From: Mesorhizobium sp. NZP2077
GTDB taxonomy: Bacteria > Pseudomonadota > Alphaproteobacteria > Rhizobiales > Rhizobiaceae
Direction of reading: 5' to 3'
Assembly: GCF_013170805.1 (NCBI RefSeq)
Contig: NZ_CP051293.1
Coordinates: forward strand, 5,524,001-5,588,000
Length of the DNA stretch: 64,000 nt
Below, in pieces: positions 17,471 to 26,316 of this stretch. Positions within the stretch are counted from its first letter, which is position 1, and each line of letters opens with the position of its first letter. A program made the position numbers and the translations under genes. The notes below the pieces were generated by a model. That model was not told where the DNA came from, did no database searches, and saw nothing but the letters and a program-made list of their open reading frames with translations.

Positions 17471-18292
17471 CTAGGCGGGAAACACCACCGGGAACCAGTC
17501 CTCGCGCAATTTCTGGCCCGGCTGCATGCCATGGCCGTGATAGGGCGGCGATGTGCGGCCCGGCCGCTCGACATAATGGGCATCGTCGCCGACCCAGCGC
17601 AGCGACAGCGCCCGGCGGCGTGCCGCGGTCGGGTTGCCGCGCGCGCCATGCGCGGTGCGAAAGTCGAACAGGATGGCGTCACCCGGCTCCATCTCCCATT
17701 CGAGAACCTTCATCGACGGGTCGTTGTCGGGATCCGGCACCGGCAGATAGTCGCCCTCGCCGGCATAGAAATTGCTGTCGTCCAGCCAGCGCACCGGCAG
17801 GATCATCTTGTCCCATTTGTGCGAGCCGGCGATGAGGCGCAGCGTCGCCTCCTTCACCGGGTCGATGGGGATCCAGAAGCTGACCGTCTGCTGACCATCG
17901 ACGAAATAATAGGGGATGTCCTGATGCCAGGGCGTCGGCTTCTGCGTGCCGGGTTCCTTGACCAGAACATGATCATGGAAGAACTGAGCCGTGCGCGACT
18001 GCATGACCGCCGCCGCGATTTGCGCCGCCGGCGATTCGCGCACCACCTCAACGAATTCGGGAATGCGCTCCCAGTTGCAGTAGTCATCGAAGAAACTGCC
18101 GCGACCGTTGGCGATATCCGATGCGGTGGCGCTGCGGTTCTGCATGTTGCGCTCGATGCCGGCAGCGATCGTGTCGACCCAGCCCTTGAAGGCGCCGCGG
18201 ATGCAAACCGCGCCGTCACGCTGGTAGTCGGCAATTGTGTCCGCGTCGATCACGGGGGCGTCCGCAGTGTGGGTGGCAGCTTGGGAAGCCAT
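17471..18292 (-). CDS. Phytanoyl-CoA dioxygenase (PhyH) family protein
   Basis: Fe(II)/2-oxoglutarate-dependent dioxygenase fold of 273 residues. TPWHQDIPYYF holds the His-x-Asp iron ligands; GDAILFDFRTAHGARGN provides the distal histidine, and RRALSLRW the 2-oxoglutarate-binding arginine. Bacterial members act on varied small molecules, so the substrate is open. A divergent LysR gene 89 bases away is its probable regulator. Confidence 0.88.
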   Translation of the reverse strand: MASQAATHTADAPVIDADTIADYQRDGAVCIRGAFKGWVDTIAAGIERNMQNRSATASDIANGRGSFFDDYCNWERIPEFVEVVRESPAAQIAAAVMQSRTAQFFHDHVLVKEPGTQKPTPWHQDIPYYFVDGQQTVSFWIPIDPVKEATLRLIAGSHKWDKMILPVRWLDDSNFYAGEGDYLPVPDPDNDPSMKVLEWEMEPGDAILFDFRTAHGARGNPTAARRRALSLRWVGDDAHYVERPGRTSPPYHGHGMQPGQKLREDWFPVVFPA

Positions 18293-18381
18293 GGTGTTCT
18301 CCTCTTGGAATGAACCGACTATCGCAATCCTCTTTCATTCAGTAAAATAATAACTTTCCATCTGATATATAGACTAATCCT
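18293..18381. promoter_or_regulatory. Divergent PhyH/LysR control region
   Basis: An 89-base, AT-rich region between two divergent starts, the layout of a LysR regulator with its target. It contains CAGTAAAATAATAACTTTCC and a TGATATATAGAC stretch that could act as -10 elements. I cannot assign an unambiguous T-N11-A box or exact promoter. Confidence 0.45.
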
Positions 18382-19293
18382 ATGAACGTCACCCTCACGC
18401 AATTGCGCTATCTCGTCGCCGTGGCGCGCCATGGCAGCGTCACCGGCGCGGCAAAGATGCTGAACGTCTCACAGCCTTCAATTTCGGTGGCGATTGACGC
18501 TGTCGAAAAGAATTTCGGCCAGAAGCTGTTCGTCCGCCAGCGGGGGAGCGGCGTGTCGCCGACATCGTTCGGTCGCGCTTTCGTGGCCAAGGCGAGACAG
18601 GTTCTCACCGAAACGGACGAACTCGTCGGCCTGGGTTCAAGCAAATCGGCTGTCGGCGGCGAACTGGTGCTGGGGTGCTTCGAGGATCTGGCGCCATTCT
18701 TCGCACCGGCCCTGCTCCGCGCCTTTTCCGAACGCTATCCCGCGGTGAAAGTCGTCGTCCGCGACGAGACGTTCGAGACGCTTGGGCGGCGGCTTGGCGA
18801 TGCCGTCATCGATCTCGGCCTCACCTATGATCTCAGCTTGCCGACACATTTCGCGCGCATCCTGCTGCACGAACTTCGCCCGCACGCGCTGTTGCCGGCG
18901 GGTCATGCCCTGGCGGACCAACCGTCGGTCAGCCTGGCGGACCTCGCCGCCTATCCGCTGATCACGACGGATCAGCCGCACAGCTGGCAGCATATGCTCG
19001 ACCTGTTCCGCAGCCGCGGCCTCTCGCCGGTGGCCGACAGGGCGACGAGTTCGTTCGAACTCCAGCGCAGCATGGTGGCGAACGGTTTTGGCGTCGCGGT
19101 CAGCTATACCCGCCCGCATGGCGACCGCAGCTATGATGGCCTGCCTCTCATCTGCAAACCATTGTCGGATCCGCTGCCGATGCAACGGATCCTGCTCACC
19201 TATGACACGCATCAGCGCGTGTCGAACGCGGCACTGGCATTCGTCGAGACGGCGAGGGACTGGTTTTCCAAGCGCGACATCTTCACCTCCTGA
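18382..19293 (+). CDS. LysR family transcriptional regulator
   Basis: 303 residues with the LysR N-terminal winged helix (LTQLRYLVAVARHGSVTGAA then LNVSQPSISVAIDAVEKNFG) and a C-terminal periplasmic-binding-like effector domain. It is divergent from the PhyH-type dioxygenase gene and probably activates it in response to a substrate or intermediate. The start at 18382 (MNVTLTQLRYL) is the standard one. ubiA follows on the same strand, but its role gives no reason to link the two. Confidence 0.93.
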   Translation: MNVTLTQLRYLVAVARHGSVTGAAKMLNVSQPSISVAIDAVEKNFGQKLFVRQRGSGVSPTSFGRAFVAKARQVLTETDELVGLGSSKSAVGGELVLGCFEDLAPFFAPALLRAFSERYPAVKVVVRDETFETLGRRLGDAVIDLGLTYDLSLPTHFARILLHELRPHALLPAGHALADQPSVSLADLAAYPLITTDQPHSWQHMLDLFRSRGLSPVADRATSSFELQRSMVANGFGVAVSYTRPHGDRSYDGLPLICKPLSDPLPMQRILLTYDTHQRVSNAALAFVETARDWFSKRDIFTS

Positions 19294-19355
19294 CGAGCTG
19301 ATGGTCGCGCTTCATCCGCTTGCCGCTTGACGGTTTCCGCGGCTGCTGCCACTCC

Positions 19356-20345
19356 ATGGGCATGGAACCTATCCAGTCGAAAGCCGCCCAGGGCCGTGTT
19401 GCCGATGCGCCGAACGGCCATTGGGTCTACCGCGTGCTGCCGCGCCCGATCTGGCCCTATGCGCAGCTTGCGCGATGGGACAGGCCGATCGGCTGGCAAT
19501 TGCTTTTGTGGCCGTGCTGGTGGTCGGCCGCACTCGCCGCGAGCGCCTATCCGCGCCCCGGCGACCCGCTGCTCTCGCTGCTGCCAGCGCCGTGGTATCT
19601 TGTGCTGTTCCTGGCCGGCGCCATCGCCATGCGCGGTGCCGGCTGCACCTATAACGACATCGTTGACGAAGGCATCGACAACCAGGTCGAACGCACCCGC
19701 TCGCGTCCGCTGCCGTCAGGCCAGACCACGCGCCGGCGGGCTTGGCTGTTTCTTGTGCTGCAGGCCCTGGTCGGCCTTGCCGTGCTCATACAGTTCAACA
19801 GCTTCGCCATCCTGCTCGGCGTCTGTTCGCTGGTGATCGTGGCAATCTATCCATTCATGAAGCGGATAACCAACTGGCCGCAACTGTTTCTCGGCCTGGC
19901 CTTTTCCTGGGGCGCGTTGATGGGATGGGCGGTCGAATTCGGCGATCTCGATGGCCCCGCCATCATGCTCTATATCGGTTCGATCCTGTGGGTGATCGGC
20001 TACGACACGATCTATGCGCATCAGGACAAGGAGGACGACGCCATTGTCGGCGTGCGTTCGACGGCGCGCCTGTTTGGCGACAACACCAAGGCGTGGCTGG
20101 CAGGACTTTATGGCGGCACGCTGATCTGCTTCGCCATCGCCTTTGCGTCGGCGCAGGCGCCGGTGGTGGCGCTCGCCGGATTGATCGCCGCCGGCGCCCA
20201 CATGGCCCGGCAGATCGCGGTTCTGGATATCAACGATCCCGACCAATGCCTGCGGCTGTTCCGGTCGAACAACCAGGTCGGCTGGCTGATCTTCCTCGGC
20301 CTGATCGGCGGCGCACTGTGGGTGGCGCTGAAGCCGCTGGTGTAG
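19356..20345 (+). CDS. ubiA: 4-hydroxybenzoate octaprenyltransferase
   Basis: Membrane prenyltransferase of ubiquinone synthesis, attaching the polyprenyl tail to 4-hydroxybenzoate. The first Asp-rich motif is YNDIVDEGIDNQVERTRSRP and the second HQDKEDDAIVGVRSTA, both expected to bind Mg-diphosphate. Eight to nine hydrophobic segments are visible (for example WLFLVLQALVGLAVLIQ and WLIFLGLIGGALWVAL). Start ATG at 19356 (MGMEPIQSKAA); an upstream in-frame start at 19320 is less likely. Length 329. The octaprenyl diphosphate it uses could be made by the synthase at 35160-36176. Confidence 0.95.
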   Translation: MGMEPIQSKAAQGRVADAPNGHWVYRVLPRPIWPYAQLARWDRPIGWQLLLWPCWWSAALAASAYPRPGDPLLSLLPAPWYLVLFLAGAIAMRGAGCTYNDIVDEGIDNQVERTRSRPLPSGQTTRRRAWLFLVLQALVGLAVLIQFNSFAILLGVCSLVIVAIYPFMKRITNWPQLFLGLAFSWGALMGWAVEFGDLDGPAIMLYIGSILWVIGYDTIYAHQDKEDDAIVGVRSTARLFGDNTKAWLAGLYGGTLICFAIAFASAQAPVVALAGLIAAGAHMARQIAVLDINDPDQCLRLFRSNNQVGWLIFLGLIGGALWVALKPLV

Positions 20346-20349
20346 TTTT

Positions 20350-20383
20350 CCTTCTCCCCGTCACTATACGGGGAGAAGGTGGC
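20350..20383. repeat. Left half of an intergenic repeat interrupted by the IS
   Basis: CTTCTCCCCGT-CACTAT-ACGGGGAGAAG is a perfect palindrome just after the ubiA stop. Its reverse complement recurs at 21851-21878 beyond the insertion sequence, so the two are the inverted ends of one intergenic element that the IS split. Confidence 0.7.
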
Positions 20384-21715
20384 GGTGTCCGAACCGGATA
20401 GATAGGTAACAGAATGGACCGATAGCATGGGTGACAGTTTTCTTGTCCGCCGGAGGACCGGCGATGGTTTGGCGAGAGACTGGCATCATGGACGAGCGGC
20501 TACGGTTTGTTGTGGACTGCCTTTCGGGTGAGGAGACGATGAGCGCGCTCTGTGCGGCCTACGGCATCTCGCGCAAGAGCGGCTACAAATGGCTTGGGCG
20601 CTATCGGGAGTTTGGCGGGGATGGTTTGCATGACCTGCCGCGAGCGCCGCTCAATCACGGCCGGGCGACGCCTTGGGATGTGGTGGAGCGGATCGTGGCT
20701 ATGAAGGAGGCCCACCCGCTGTGGGGACCCAAGAAGATCATGGCCAGGCTCAAGCGAGCGGAGCCCTGCTGCGGCTGGCCTGCGGTCTCGACGGCCGGTG
20801 AGATTCTGAAGCGACATGGACTTGTGGGGCGTAAGCGCAGGCGCTGGAAGGCGGCAGGCAATGGTCCATGGCCGGAAGCTTCAGAGCCGAACGCGGTATG
20901 GACTGGGGATCACAAGGGCTGGTTCCGAACCCGTGATGGGTGGCGTTGCGAACCCTTGACGGTGATGGATGCATCGAGCCGCTACCTTCTGGCGCTGGAA
21001 GCAACGGGTTCCACGGCCGAAGCCGAGGCCTGGCCGGTGTTCGAGCGGCTGTTTGAAGAGCATGGGCTGCCGGATCGCTTCAGAAGCGACAATGGTCCAC
21101 CCTTCGCCTCGCCCGGCGTCACCGGCCTGACGCCGCTTGCGGCGCGCTTCGTCAAACTCGGGATCGCCCTTGAGCGCATCCAGCCGGGCAAGCCGCAGCA
21201 GAACGGGCGCCATGAGCGCTTCCACCTGACCATGCTGCCGATGGCCAAGGCACCGGAGGCCGACAGGGCGGCTCAAGCTCAGGCGTTCGAGGCCTTCCGG
21301 TGCAGCTACAATGAGGAACGCCCGCACGAGGCACTTGGCATGGGCACCCCGGCACAGCATTACCGTCCCTCGACACGCCCCATGCCCAGGACGACACCCG
21401 AGCCGGACTATCCGGCCGAGGCGGCGATGCGCAGTGTACGCCAGAACGGCGCCATCAAATGGCAGGGCGCCGAGATCTACGTCTCGGCCACGCTGGCGGG
21501 CGAGCCTATTGCCATCGAAGAAACTGAGAACGGCGAATGGGCCATGCGCTTCTATGCCCATCCGCTCGGCTTCATCGACCAGAAGCACATGAAACTGGTT
21601 CGCCGAAGCGCCGCGCCAACCCAACAGCTTGGCGCTGCGGCGAACCCTCCATAAGGGCGAAAACTGTTACCTATGTATCCGGTTCAAACTGTTACCCATC
21701 TATCGGCTGGACACC
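20384..21715 (+). mobile_element. IS481-family insertion sequence
   Basis: A 1332-base element bounded by inverted GGTGTCC (20384-20390) and GGACACC (21709-21715). Next to both ends lie further repeats of the type CCGATAGAT.GGTAACAG and CCGGATA.ATAGGTAACAG, present twice at the right end and in related form at the left, probably transposase-binding sites. It carries one transposase gene of full length, so it may be active. It sits inside an intergenic palindromic element. A GGC triplet flanks both sides, but I cannot tell a real target duplication from chance. Confidence 0.88.
20464..21654 (+). CDS. IS481 family transposase
   Basis: DDE integrase-type transposase. The N-terminal helix-turn-helix is CAAYGISRKSGYKWLGRYREFG; an rve core follows with WTGDHKGWFRTRDG (first Asp), RFRSDNGPPFAS (second Asp) and QNGRHERFHLTM (Glu). 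RPHEALGMGTPAQHY is the usual closing motif. The ATG at 20464 (MVWRETGIMDERL) follows GGAGG at good spacing. Its 396 residues appear intact, with no frameshift or stop. Confidence 0.95.
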   Translation: MVWRETGIMDERLRFVVDCLSGEETMSALCAAYGISRKSGYKWLGRYREFGGDGLHDLPRAPLNHGRATPWDVVERIVAMKEAHPLWGPKKIMARLKRAEPCCGWPAVSTAGEILKRHGLVGRKRRRWKAAGNGPWPEASEPNAVWTGDHKGWFRTRDGWRCEPLTVMDASSRYLLALEATGSTAEAEAWPVFERLFEEHGLPDRFRSDNGPPFASPGVTGLTPLAARFVKLGIALERIQPGKPQQNGRHERFHLTMLPMAKAPEADRAAQAQAFEAFRCSYNEERPHEALGMGTPAQHYRPSTRPMPRTTPEPDYPAEAAMRSVRQNGAIKWQGAEIYVSATLAGEPIAIEETENGEWAMRFYAHPLGFIDQKHMKLVRRSAAPTQQLGAAANPP

Positions 21716-21880
21716 GGCAGCCGGATGAGGGGCGGCGCCAGCCTTGGAGGCGAGGCGAGAGATTCAGCGGCGACACAACGCACACTCAACTAAGTCTTAA
21801 GGTGGTGGCCAAACACTTAGGTCAGCGCTGCCCCTCATCGCCCTGCCGGGCACTTCTCCCCGTATAGTGACGGGGAGAAG
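21716..21880. repeat. Right half of the IS-interrupted intergenic repeat
   Basis: The stretch begins with GGATGAGGGGCGGCGCCAGC, has an inner TAAGTCTTAAGG..CACTTAGGTCAGCGC pairing region, and ends with CTTCTCCCCGTATAGTGACG at 21851-21870 plus its closing arm, the reverse complement of the palindrome at 20350. Without the IS it would be an element of roughly 200 bases, a composition familiar from rhizobial intergenic repeats. Confidence 0.65.
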
Positions 21881-21884
21881 AAGG

Positions 21885-22451
21885 CTAGTCGCGCGAAATG
21901 ATCTCCTGGCCGTCGATGACCAGCCTGAGACCGAGGTTGCCGGCCCTGCGACGGGCGAGGAAACGCGGGCGGCGCGTGTTCGAAATGCGGCCCTTGCGGC
22001 GATCCTGCGGCGGCAGCGTCTTGATGGCGGCGCCGAGCGATTCTTCCAAGGTGCGGGCGACGCCGTCCGATTCGATCAAGAGCATCGGCAGGCGGTAGGC
22101 ATCGGCCCAGGCGCGCCAGTCGGCGGCGACATCTTCGAGATCGTCGGCCACCAAAAGCGGCACCGACAGCATCGGATCATTGTGCAGGAGTTCCAGGGTC
22201 ACCGTGACATTGCCGTCCGGATCCTCCATCGCGCGCGCGGCAACGCCGCGGAACGCATTGGCTGGCAGAGCGATGATCGCCGGCACGCCGCTCATCTCGA
22301 GCAGGCGACGGATCACGGCGCCGCGGTGATCGATGGTGAACGTCACGTCGCCATAGTCGTCGCGCGTGGCGTAGCTCACCACCTGCGGCAGGCGGAATGG
22401 GTCGAGGCGCATGTTGCGTCCCGCCCAGACTGGCTTCAGTCCAGTGTTCAT
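21885..22451 (-). CDS. DUF6101 family protein
   Basis: A 188-residue soluble protein starting at the ATG at 22451 (MNTGLKPVWAGRNMRLDPFR). The first two thirds are acidic and beta-rich (DVTFTIDHRGAVIRRLLEMSGVPAIIALPAN), the last third basic (PQDRRKGRISNTRRPRFLARRRAG). I recall this as a family confined to Rhizobiales, annotated DUF6101; no catalytic motif is visible. It is monocistronic, between a repeat and the convergent region next to the FAD oxidoreductase. Confidence 0.75.
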   Translation of the reverse strand: MNTGLKPVWAGRNMRLDPFRLPQVVSYATRDDYGDVTFTIDHRGAVIRRLLEMSGVPAIIALPANAFRGVAARAMEDPDGNVTVTLELLHNDPMLSVPLLVADDLEDVAADWRAWADAYRLPMLLIESDGVARTLEESLGAAIKTLPPQDRRKGRISNTRRPRFLARRRAGNLGLRLVIDGQEIISRD

Positions 22452-22635
22452 AGAGTGCCTTCCTGTCTGTCTCCTGAGAGCCGGTGTCCGGTTCTCTCCG
22501 GGCCAGTTTTCCCGGCCTCGTTATGGGGAAACAGTAGCGCGGGCTCCTTACCGCCGCGCTTAAGAAAGTCGGTTAAATTTTGCTGATCTCAGGGATGGTT
22601 ATCGGAATGCCACCGACCACAAGATGTTGAAAGGA

Positions 22636-24066
22636 TCAGATAACCTTACCGGGATTCATGATGCCGGCCGGATCGAAGGCGGTTTTCACCCTACGCATCA
22701 GATCGATAGCCATCGGCGGCGCCGTCGCGATCAGTTCGTCGCGCTTCAACTGGCCGATGCCGTGCTCGGCCGAGATCGATCCATGCAAGGACCGCACGAC
22801 ATCGTGCACGGCCTTGTTCATGGGGTGGTAGAGGGCGAGAAACGCGTCGTCGTCGCCATCCACGGGCCGCGAGATGTTATAGTGAAGGTTGCCGTCGCCC
22901 ATATGGCCGAAGCAGACCACGCGGGCGCCGGCACTGACCGAGGCCACCGCGCCGGCGGCCTCTTCGATAAAACGCGGGATCGATGCGATCGGCACCGAGA
23001 TGTCGTGCTTGATCGAAGCCCCCTCCGGCTTCTGGCATTCTGGTAACGTCTCGCGGAAATTCCAGAAGGCGTCGCCTTGGGCAAGGCTTGCCGCGACAAC
23101 CGCATCGCCAACGATGCCTTGCTCGAGACCATCCGCCAGCACCTCCTCGATCAGCGCCCGGCCGTCGGCTTCCGAGCGGCCGGAGGAAACCTGCATCAAG
23201 ACATACCAGGGCCAGTCATCGGCCAGCGGCCGCACGACACCTTGACCATGCGTGAGCGTGAAATCGTAAGGTCTCCTGCTGATCAGTTCGAATGCCGTGA
23301 GTGAAGCGCCGGCGCGATCGGTCGCCAGGCTGAACAGCGATAGTGCCGCCTCGGGCGACGACAGGCCGGCGAAAGCGACCTCGCGCCCTTTCGGTTTCGG
23401 GAACAGTTTGAGCACGGCTGCGGTGATGATGCCGAGCGTGCCTTCGGCGCCGACGAACAGGTTCTTCAAATCGTAGCCGGTGTTGTCCTTCTTCAGCTTG
23501 CGCAGATCGTCGAACACCTCGCCCGTTGGCAGCACCACCTCGACACCGAGGCAGAGTTCGCGGGCATTGCCATAGGCAAGCACGCCGGTGCCGCCGGCAT
23601 TGGAAGAAAGGTTGCCGCCGATCTGGCAGGAGCCTTGCGCGGCGAGCGACAGCGGAAACAGCCGGTCGGCGGCATCGGCAGCCTCCTGCAGTGTCTGCAG
23701 GATGACGCCGGCCTCTGCTGTCACCGTGTTGGACAGGACATCGATCTCGCGGATACGGTTCAGCCGCGACAACGACAGGATGACCTCGCGGCCGGACCTG
23801 TCCGGTACCTGGGCGCCGACCAGCCCGGTGTTGCCGCTTTGCGGCACGATGGGCGTTGCTGTCTCGGTCGCCAGCCGCATGATTCGGCTGACTTCGTCGA
23901 CACTTCCCGGTCGCAGCACCAGCGACGTCGCGCCATGCCAGAGTCCGCGTCGCTCGATAAGGTAAGGCGCGATGTCCTGCTCGTCGCGCAGCGCGTATTT
24001 GTCGCCGACGATCGCCGCGAAGCGGCCGATGAGAGCAGGATCAAGTGTCTTTGCAGCTTCGGTCAT
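22636..24066 (-). CDS. FAD-binding oxidoreductase (D-lactate/D-2-hydroxyglutarate dehydrogenase type)
   Basis: 476 residues. The N-terminal PCMH-type FAD domain includes PQSGNTGLVGAQVP and LAAQGSCQIGGNLSSNAGGTG, which hold the pyrophosphate-binding glycines. The C-terminal domain has the metal/substrate motif GHMGDGNLHYNIS and ends SLHGSISAEHGIGQLKRDEL, typical of 2-hydroxyacid dehydrogenases that donate electrons to a quinone or electron-transfer flavoprotein. The exact hydroxyacid cannot be chosen from sequence. The tsaC gene lies 9 bases upstream on the same strand, so the two likely share a transcript. Confidence 0.9.
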   Translation of the reverse strand: MTEAAKTLDPALIGRFAAIVGDKYALRDEQDIAPYLIERRGLWHGATSLVLRPGSVDEVSRIMRLATETATPIVPQSGNTGLVGAQVPDRSGREVILSLSRLNRIREIDVLSNTVTAEAGVILQTLQEAADAADRLFPLSLAAQGSCQIGGNLSSNAGGTGVLAYGNARELCLGVEVVLPTGEVFDDLRKLKKDNTGYDLKNLFVGAEGTLGIITAAVLKLFPKPKGREVAFAGLSSPEAALSLFSLATDRAGASLTAFELISRRPYDFTLTHGQGVVRPLADDWPWYVLMQVSSGRSEADGRALIEEVLADGLEQGIVGDAVVAASLAQGDAFWNFRETLPECQKPEGASIKHDISVPIASIPRFIEEAAGAVASVSAGARVVCFGHMGDGNLHYNISRPVDGDDDAFLALYHPMNKAVHDVVRSLHGSISAEHGIGQLKRDELIATAPPMAIDLMRRVKTAFDPAGIMNPGKVI

Positions 24067-24075
24067 GAGGGAAAA

Positions 24076-25056
24076 CTACGGTGTGGGCTCAGTGTTGTCA
24101 CGGGGGGCGGCGGCGCGAGAGAGGCGGTCGTTTATGGCTTCGCCAAGCCCGTCGAAGGGGACCGGCTCGACGGCGATGGTGCGCGCGCCGCTGCGATCCA
24201 GATCCTGCATATAGGCGAAAAGATTGCTCGCGGCTTCGCGCAGATCGCCTGATACCGACAAATTGCGAAAGGCAGCCGCATGGTGCCAGCCTTCAGCCCG
24301 CTGGCCGCCGAAACCGAGCAACGCTTCGTCTTTGCCAACGGTATCGGCATCGAGCCGCATCGCGGCACCTGGCGCGTAGTGCGAGGCAAGCATGCCCGGC
24401 GCCTCGACGCCGGCGACACCGCCGCGCAACAGTTTCACGCCGATGGCTGCTTCTAACTCCTCGGCGGCAATGCCGCCGGGCCGGAGCAGGCGCAGTCGTT
24501 CCCCTTCGGCCTTGACGATGGTCGATTCCAGCCCAACCGGTGTAGCGCCGCCATCGACGACCAGCTTGATGCGGGCGCCGAGATCGGCCGCCACCGCTTG
24601 TGCCGTCGTCGCGCTGATCCTGCCGGATGAATTGGCGCTGGGTGCGGCAAGCGGCCGGCCGAGTCTTGCAATGAGGTCGCCGCCAAAGCCTCTCGGCATG
24701 CGCAAGGCGATCGTGTCAAGCCCGGCCGTGACCAGCGGATGAATGCCGTTGCCGGACCGCTGCGGCAGCACCAGCGTCAGCGGACCCGGCCAGAACGTCT
24801 GTGCCAACTTCCTAGACAGCGGATCGAACACAGCAATCCGCTCGGCCATCGCCATGTCGGCGACATGGGCGATCAGCGGGTTGAAGCGCGGCCGTCCCTT
24901 GGCCTCGAAAATGCGCGCGACGCCAATGCCGTTGGTGGCGTCGCCGGCAAGCCCGTAGACGGTCTCCGTCGGGATGGCGACGACATCGCCACCCTGAAGC
25001 AGAGCCAGCGCCCGCTCCAACGCTTCGCCAACGGCAAGTATCTCAGCCACTCTCAT
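24076..25056 (-). CDS. tsaC: L-threonylcarbamoyladenylate synthase, Sua5 type
   Basis: Makes threonylcarbamoyl-AMP for the universal t6A modification of tRNAs reading ANN codons. The YrdC domain (about residues 10-200) shows IPTETVYGLAGDA, FEAKGRPRFNPLIAHV and PSANSSGRISATTA. A linker and a Sua5 C-terminal domain (about 225-326) follow, giving the long two-domain form. The ATG at 25056 (MRVAEILAVGEAL) follows GAGGTG; the 29 codons of open frame before it are not expected to be coding. It appears co-transcribed with the FAD oxidoreductase downstream. Confidence 0.93.
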   Translation of the reverse strand: MRVAEILAVGEALERALALLQGGDVVAIPTETVYGLAGDATNGIGVARIFEAKGRPRFNPLIAHVADMAMAERIAVFDPLSRKLAQTFWPGPLTLVLPQRSGNGIHPLVTAGLDTIALRMPRGFGGDLIARLGRPLAAPSANSSGRISATTAQAVAADLGARIKLVVDGGATPVGLESTIVKAEGERLRLLRPGGIAAEELEAAIGVKLLRGGVAGVEAPGMLASHYAPGAAMRLDADTVGKDEALLGFGGQRAEGWHHAAAFRNLSVSGDLREAASNLFAYMQDLDRSGARTIAVEPVPFDGLGEAINDRLSRAAAPRDNTEPTP

Positions 25057-25228
25057 CACCTCGCAGATGGCGGCTGCGTAGTACGATGGCGGCTGTTGGG
25101 CAAGCCGGCTGTTCGGCAAGAGATAGCCTTGGCAATTTATCAATCCCTAAAATGCTATGTTTCCGTGAAAGCCGGCATCAATTCCGGTCCGCTACGACAA
25201 GGGCTTGGGCAAAAGGGGAGTGGTGATC

Positions 25229-25675
25229 GTGTCTGTGCGTATCCTGTTGGGGATCACCCTGGCGGCGTTGAGCACCGGAGTTCAGGCCTCGTCGCTGGTC
25301 TTTCCCGGCCCGCCTGCCGCGACGCCTTCCATCCTCATGCTGAAGGCCACCGAAATTAAGGCAACCGATGTGGTGTCCGTCGTTGCGCTCGGCGAGCCCG
25401 ACGTCACTTATGAGAAGGTGGCAGCAATCCCGAACGCACCTGAGGCACGGCACGGTTTCATGCCAGGCCCGATGATCATTCGTGGCGGCGTCGTCGGTGG
25501 CGACTTCTCGACACCGACGCAAGGCAAGGCCCCGGCCGCGACCGCCACCACCACCCCTGCTCCGGCCAAGGCGATCGCCTCGGCCGCTCCGGCACCGGGC
25601 GCACAGAAGAAGAAGCCAGCCGCACCGGCGGCCGCATCGACGGCGCCCGCTTCCGGCGTCGGCAAGGTCAAGTAG
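25229..25675 (+). CDS. Small exported protein with Ala/Pro/Lys-rich tail
   Basis: The GTG at 25229 (VSVRILLGITLAALSTGVQA) follows GGGGAG and starts a good signal peptide, probably cleaved after VQA near residue 20. The mature part contains ATPSILMLKATEIKA and VSVVALGEPDVTYEKVAAIP, then an Ala/Pro/Lys-rich disordered tail (about 105-148). No known family. It may be a periplasmic protein tethered or buffered by its tail; function is not readable. Confidence 0.65.
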   Translation: MSVRILLGITLAALSTGVQASSLVFPGPPAATPSILMLKATEIKATDVVSVVALGEPDVTYEKVAAIPNAPEARHGFMPGPMIIRGGVVGGDFSTPTQGKAPAATATTTPAPAKAIASAAPAPGAQKKKPAAPAAASTAPASGVGKVK

Positions 25676-25846
25676 CGGCCCGAGAACTTTGTGGACTGGC
25701 CAGGTCGCTGCAGCTTGACGGCGCTCCGGCGCCCTGCGCACCATTGCCGCGTGAGCTCGTGCTGACATATCTGCCGTTCGACGCCGCCGCCTGAATTTGG
25801 TCAAGCGACTCTGGCAGAAGGGTTCGTCGTACAAAGGGGGTTGATC

Positions 25847-26236
25847 ATGAGAATATCCAAGACCGTTACCGTGGCCGGGCTTCTGCTGGCGTCGCTGCTG
25901 GGCGCCAGTGCAGCGCAAGCCGATGACATGCTGGGATCGTATGTCGCGCGCATTTCCGAGCGCGATCATCAGGCGAGCGACGGCTATGCGCTGGACAGCG
26001 CCGCGCAGATGGTGCGGCAGGACCGCGCCAACTGGCACAAATTCCATCGCCGCGACAGAGACGACCAGGGCGATGAGTGGTTCACGAGCAACGACCAGCG
26101 CGCCGATCTGCAGCGCATGCTGGAGCGTCCTGGTGCGATGAGTGCCTCGACCAAGCGCGCCATCGTCAATGGCGAGCCGCTGATCCAGGTCGACGTCTAC
26201 GAAAACAGCGTGCGCGTCAGCATCCTGGAAGACTGA
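25847..26236 (+). CDS. Small exported hypothetical protein
   Basis: The ATG at 25847 (MRISKTVTVAGLLLASLLGA) follows GGGGG and opens a signal peptide ending SAAQA. The mature domain of about 105 residues is hydrophilic and charged (ISERDHQASDGYALDSAAQM, DRDDQGDEWFTSNDQRADL), ending NGEPLIQVDVYENSVRVSI. I do not recognise the family. A strong bidirectional terminator follows 25 bases after its stop. It probably resides in the periplasm. Confidence 0.75.
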   Translation: MRISKTVTVAGLLLASLLGASAAQADDMLGSYVARISERDHQASDGYALDSAAQMVRQDRANWHKFHRRDRDDQGDEWFTSNDQRADLQRMLERPGAMSASTKRAIVNGEPLIQVDVYENSVRVSILED

Positions 26237-26261
26237 CAAGTCAGCTTCCGGGAAGATGGAC

Positions 26262-26293
26262 AAAAAGGGCGGCACTGATGCGCCGCCCTTTTT
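26262..26293. terminator. Bidirectional rho-independent terminator
   Basis: AAAAAGGGCGGC, an 8-base loop, then GCCGCCCTTTTT: a 12-base perfect stem rich in GC with A and T tracts on the two sides. It sits between the exported-protein gene at 25847 and the convergent acidic-protein gene at 26317, and it can end transcription in both directions. Confidence 0.92.
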
Positions 26294-26316
26294 CTCGACA
26301 GAACCGGATTGAAATC

